Shown: one piece after another, positions 46,401-46,885 of the stretch
Layout: every line of letters starts with the position of its first letter
How positions within the stretch are numbered: the stretch's first letter is position 1
Assembly (NCBI GenBank): GCA_016705335.1
Contig: JADIYN010000062.1
Location: forward strand, 1-46,885
Source: Draconibacterium sp.
Lineage (GTDB): Bacteria > Bacteroidota > Bacteroidia > Bacteroidales > Prolixibacteraceae
Length of the DNA stretch: 46,885 bases
Reading direction: 5' to 3'
Program-made: the position numbers and the translations under genes
The notes under the pieces: model-generated
Database searches by the model: none
What the model was told of the DNA's origin: nothing
What the model saw: the letters and a program-made list of their open reading frames with translations, nothing else

Positions 46401-46885
46401 ATGAAAACAAAAATTAATATTATCTATTTGTTGCTGGCATTTTCAATCCTTGTTTTTAACGGATGTAATGATAAAGACGAGGACGACGGAGTTGATACCA
46501 AAGTTTACTATTCGGAATGGATTACACCATCAGCTTGGTTGGGTGAATCCGGCGATTGGTATTTCAGTGTTGATGCTCCTGAAGTAACAGCGGATATTTT
46601 AGAGAAGGGAGTAATTCTGGCGTATGCGGCGCTTGATGGCGATATATATGAAGCTGCAGTGAGACCTTTACCGGCTTATGCCGTTGATGCAAACTGGAGT
46701 TTCCTCATTCCGGATTATGAAATTATCGAGTTCACTTCTGATATGATTGCGCAACCCGTTACCGCGGGTAATAACTTTCGGTTCATTACAATTCCCGGAA
46801 ACAGCACTTTGTTAAAATCGGCCTCAATGGGAAAAATGTCAGAAACAGAGCTAAAAAGCATGTCGTACAAAGACGTTTGCAAATT
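46401..46885 (+). CDS. Hypothetical lipoprotein (runs off the window)
   Basis: An open frame from the ATG at 46401 to the right edge, 161 codons. The signal peptide INIIYLLLAFSILVFNGC ends in lipobox FNGC (Cys about residue 23), followed by the acidic NDKDEDDG typical of surface-exposed Bacteroidota lipoproteins. The mature part (EWITPSAWLGESGDWYFSV, EKGVILAYAAL, TAGNNFRFITIPG) is beta-rich with no recognised domain. It starts 12 bases after the hydrolase gene and may belong to the same transcript. Confidence 0.75.
   Translation, partial: MKTKINIIYLLLAFSILVFNGCNDKDEDDGVDTKVYYSEWITPSAWLGESGDWYFSVDAPEVTADILEKGVILAYAALDGDIYEAAVRPLPAYAVDANWSFLIPDYEIIEFTSDMIAQPVTAGNNFRFITIPGNSTLLKSASMGKMSETELKSMSYKDVCK

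Overview
The window looks like a chromosome segment from a marine or sediment-type Bacteroidota, probably order Bacteroidales/Marinilabiliales. This rests on the low GC content, a SusC/SusD pair, a type IX secretion (T9SS) C-terminal sorting domain, Bacteroidota-style -7 boxes (TAnnTTTG) in place of Shine-Dalgarno-driven starts, and families common in that phylum (DUF1080, DUF5009, FG-GAP, PRC-barrel). No rRNA, tRNA or CRISPR array was seen.

Layout. 1-2.9 kb: a TetR-TolC efflux operon start (minus strand), divergent from a second TetR gene followed by an outer-membrane barrel protein. 3-9.3 kb: RluA-type pseudouridine synthase, a shortened DUF1080 protein, a secreted beta-helix protein paired with a T9SS cargo protein, a lipoprotein, a GNAT-like protein and aquaporin Z with a structured leader. 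9.6-17 kb: Gfo/Idh/MocA oxidoreductase, an unknown protein, a DUF5009 membrane acyltransferase, a secreted protein with a duplicated domain, an AraC regulator and a cupin/NTF2 cluster. 16.9-30.1 kb: a SusCD-centred locus with a PIG-L deacetylase, a beta-propeller phosphoesterase, a ceramidase-like hydrolase, a BD-FAE-like esterase and a cytochrome-c/FG-GAP protein. Together these suggest uptake and breakdown of a phosphorylated or acylated glycoconjugate or lipid. 30.8-35 kb: an accessory island with a group II intron inserted antisense just before the stop codon of a DUF2007 gene, a broken ACP-like membrane protein, an attC-like inverted repeat and an AAC(6')-like GNAT. 35.2-46.9 kb: a methyltransferase, then a set of envelope and stress genes (AsmA-like, DUF3108, YihY/BrkB, a 39-aa membrane peptide, an AI-2E-type transporter, a membrane-anchored protein, PRC-barrel, two alpha/beta hydrolases, BaeRF3-like, HPF-like, a lipoprotein).

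The most striking signal is a five-copy upstream module in the last region: TGTGTGAATnATGTAAC, exactly 12 bp, TTGTRTAAC, 21-22 bp, then a (C/G)A(A/C)CTTTG box. It precedes the AsmA-like, DUF3108, YihY, microprotein/AI-2E and membrane-anchor genes, on both strands. It looks like an activator site plus promoter defining an undescribed envelope/stress regulon.

About sixteen genes are split by frameshifts, nearly all one missing base in a short homopolymer. The pattern points to sequencing or assembly indels rather than gene decay, so I annotate most of them as single genes with the break noted.
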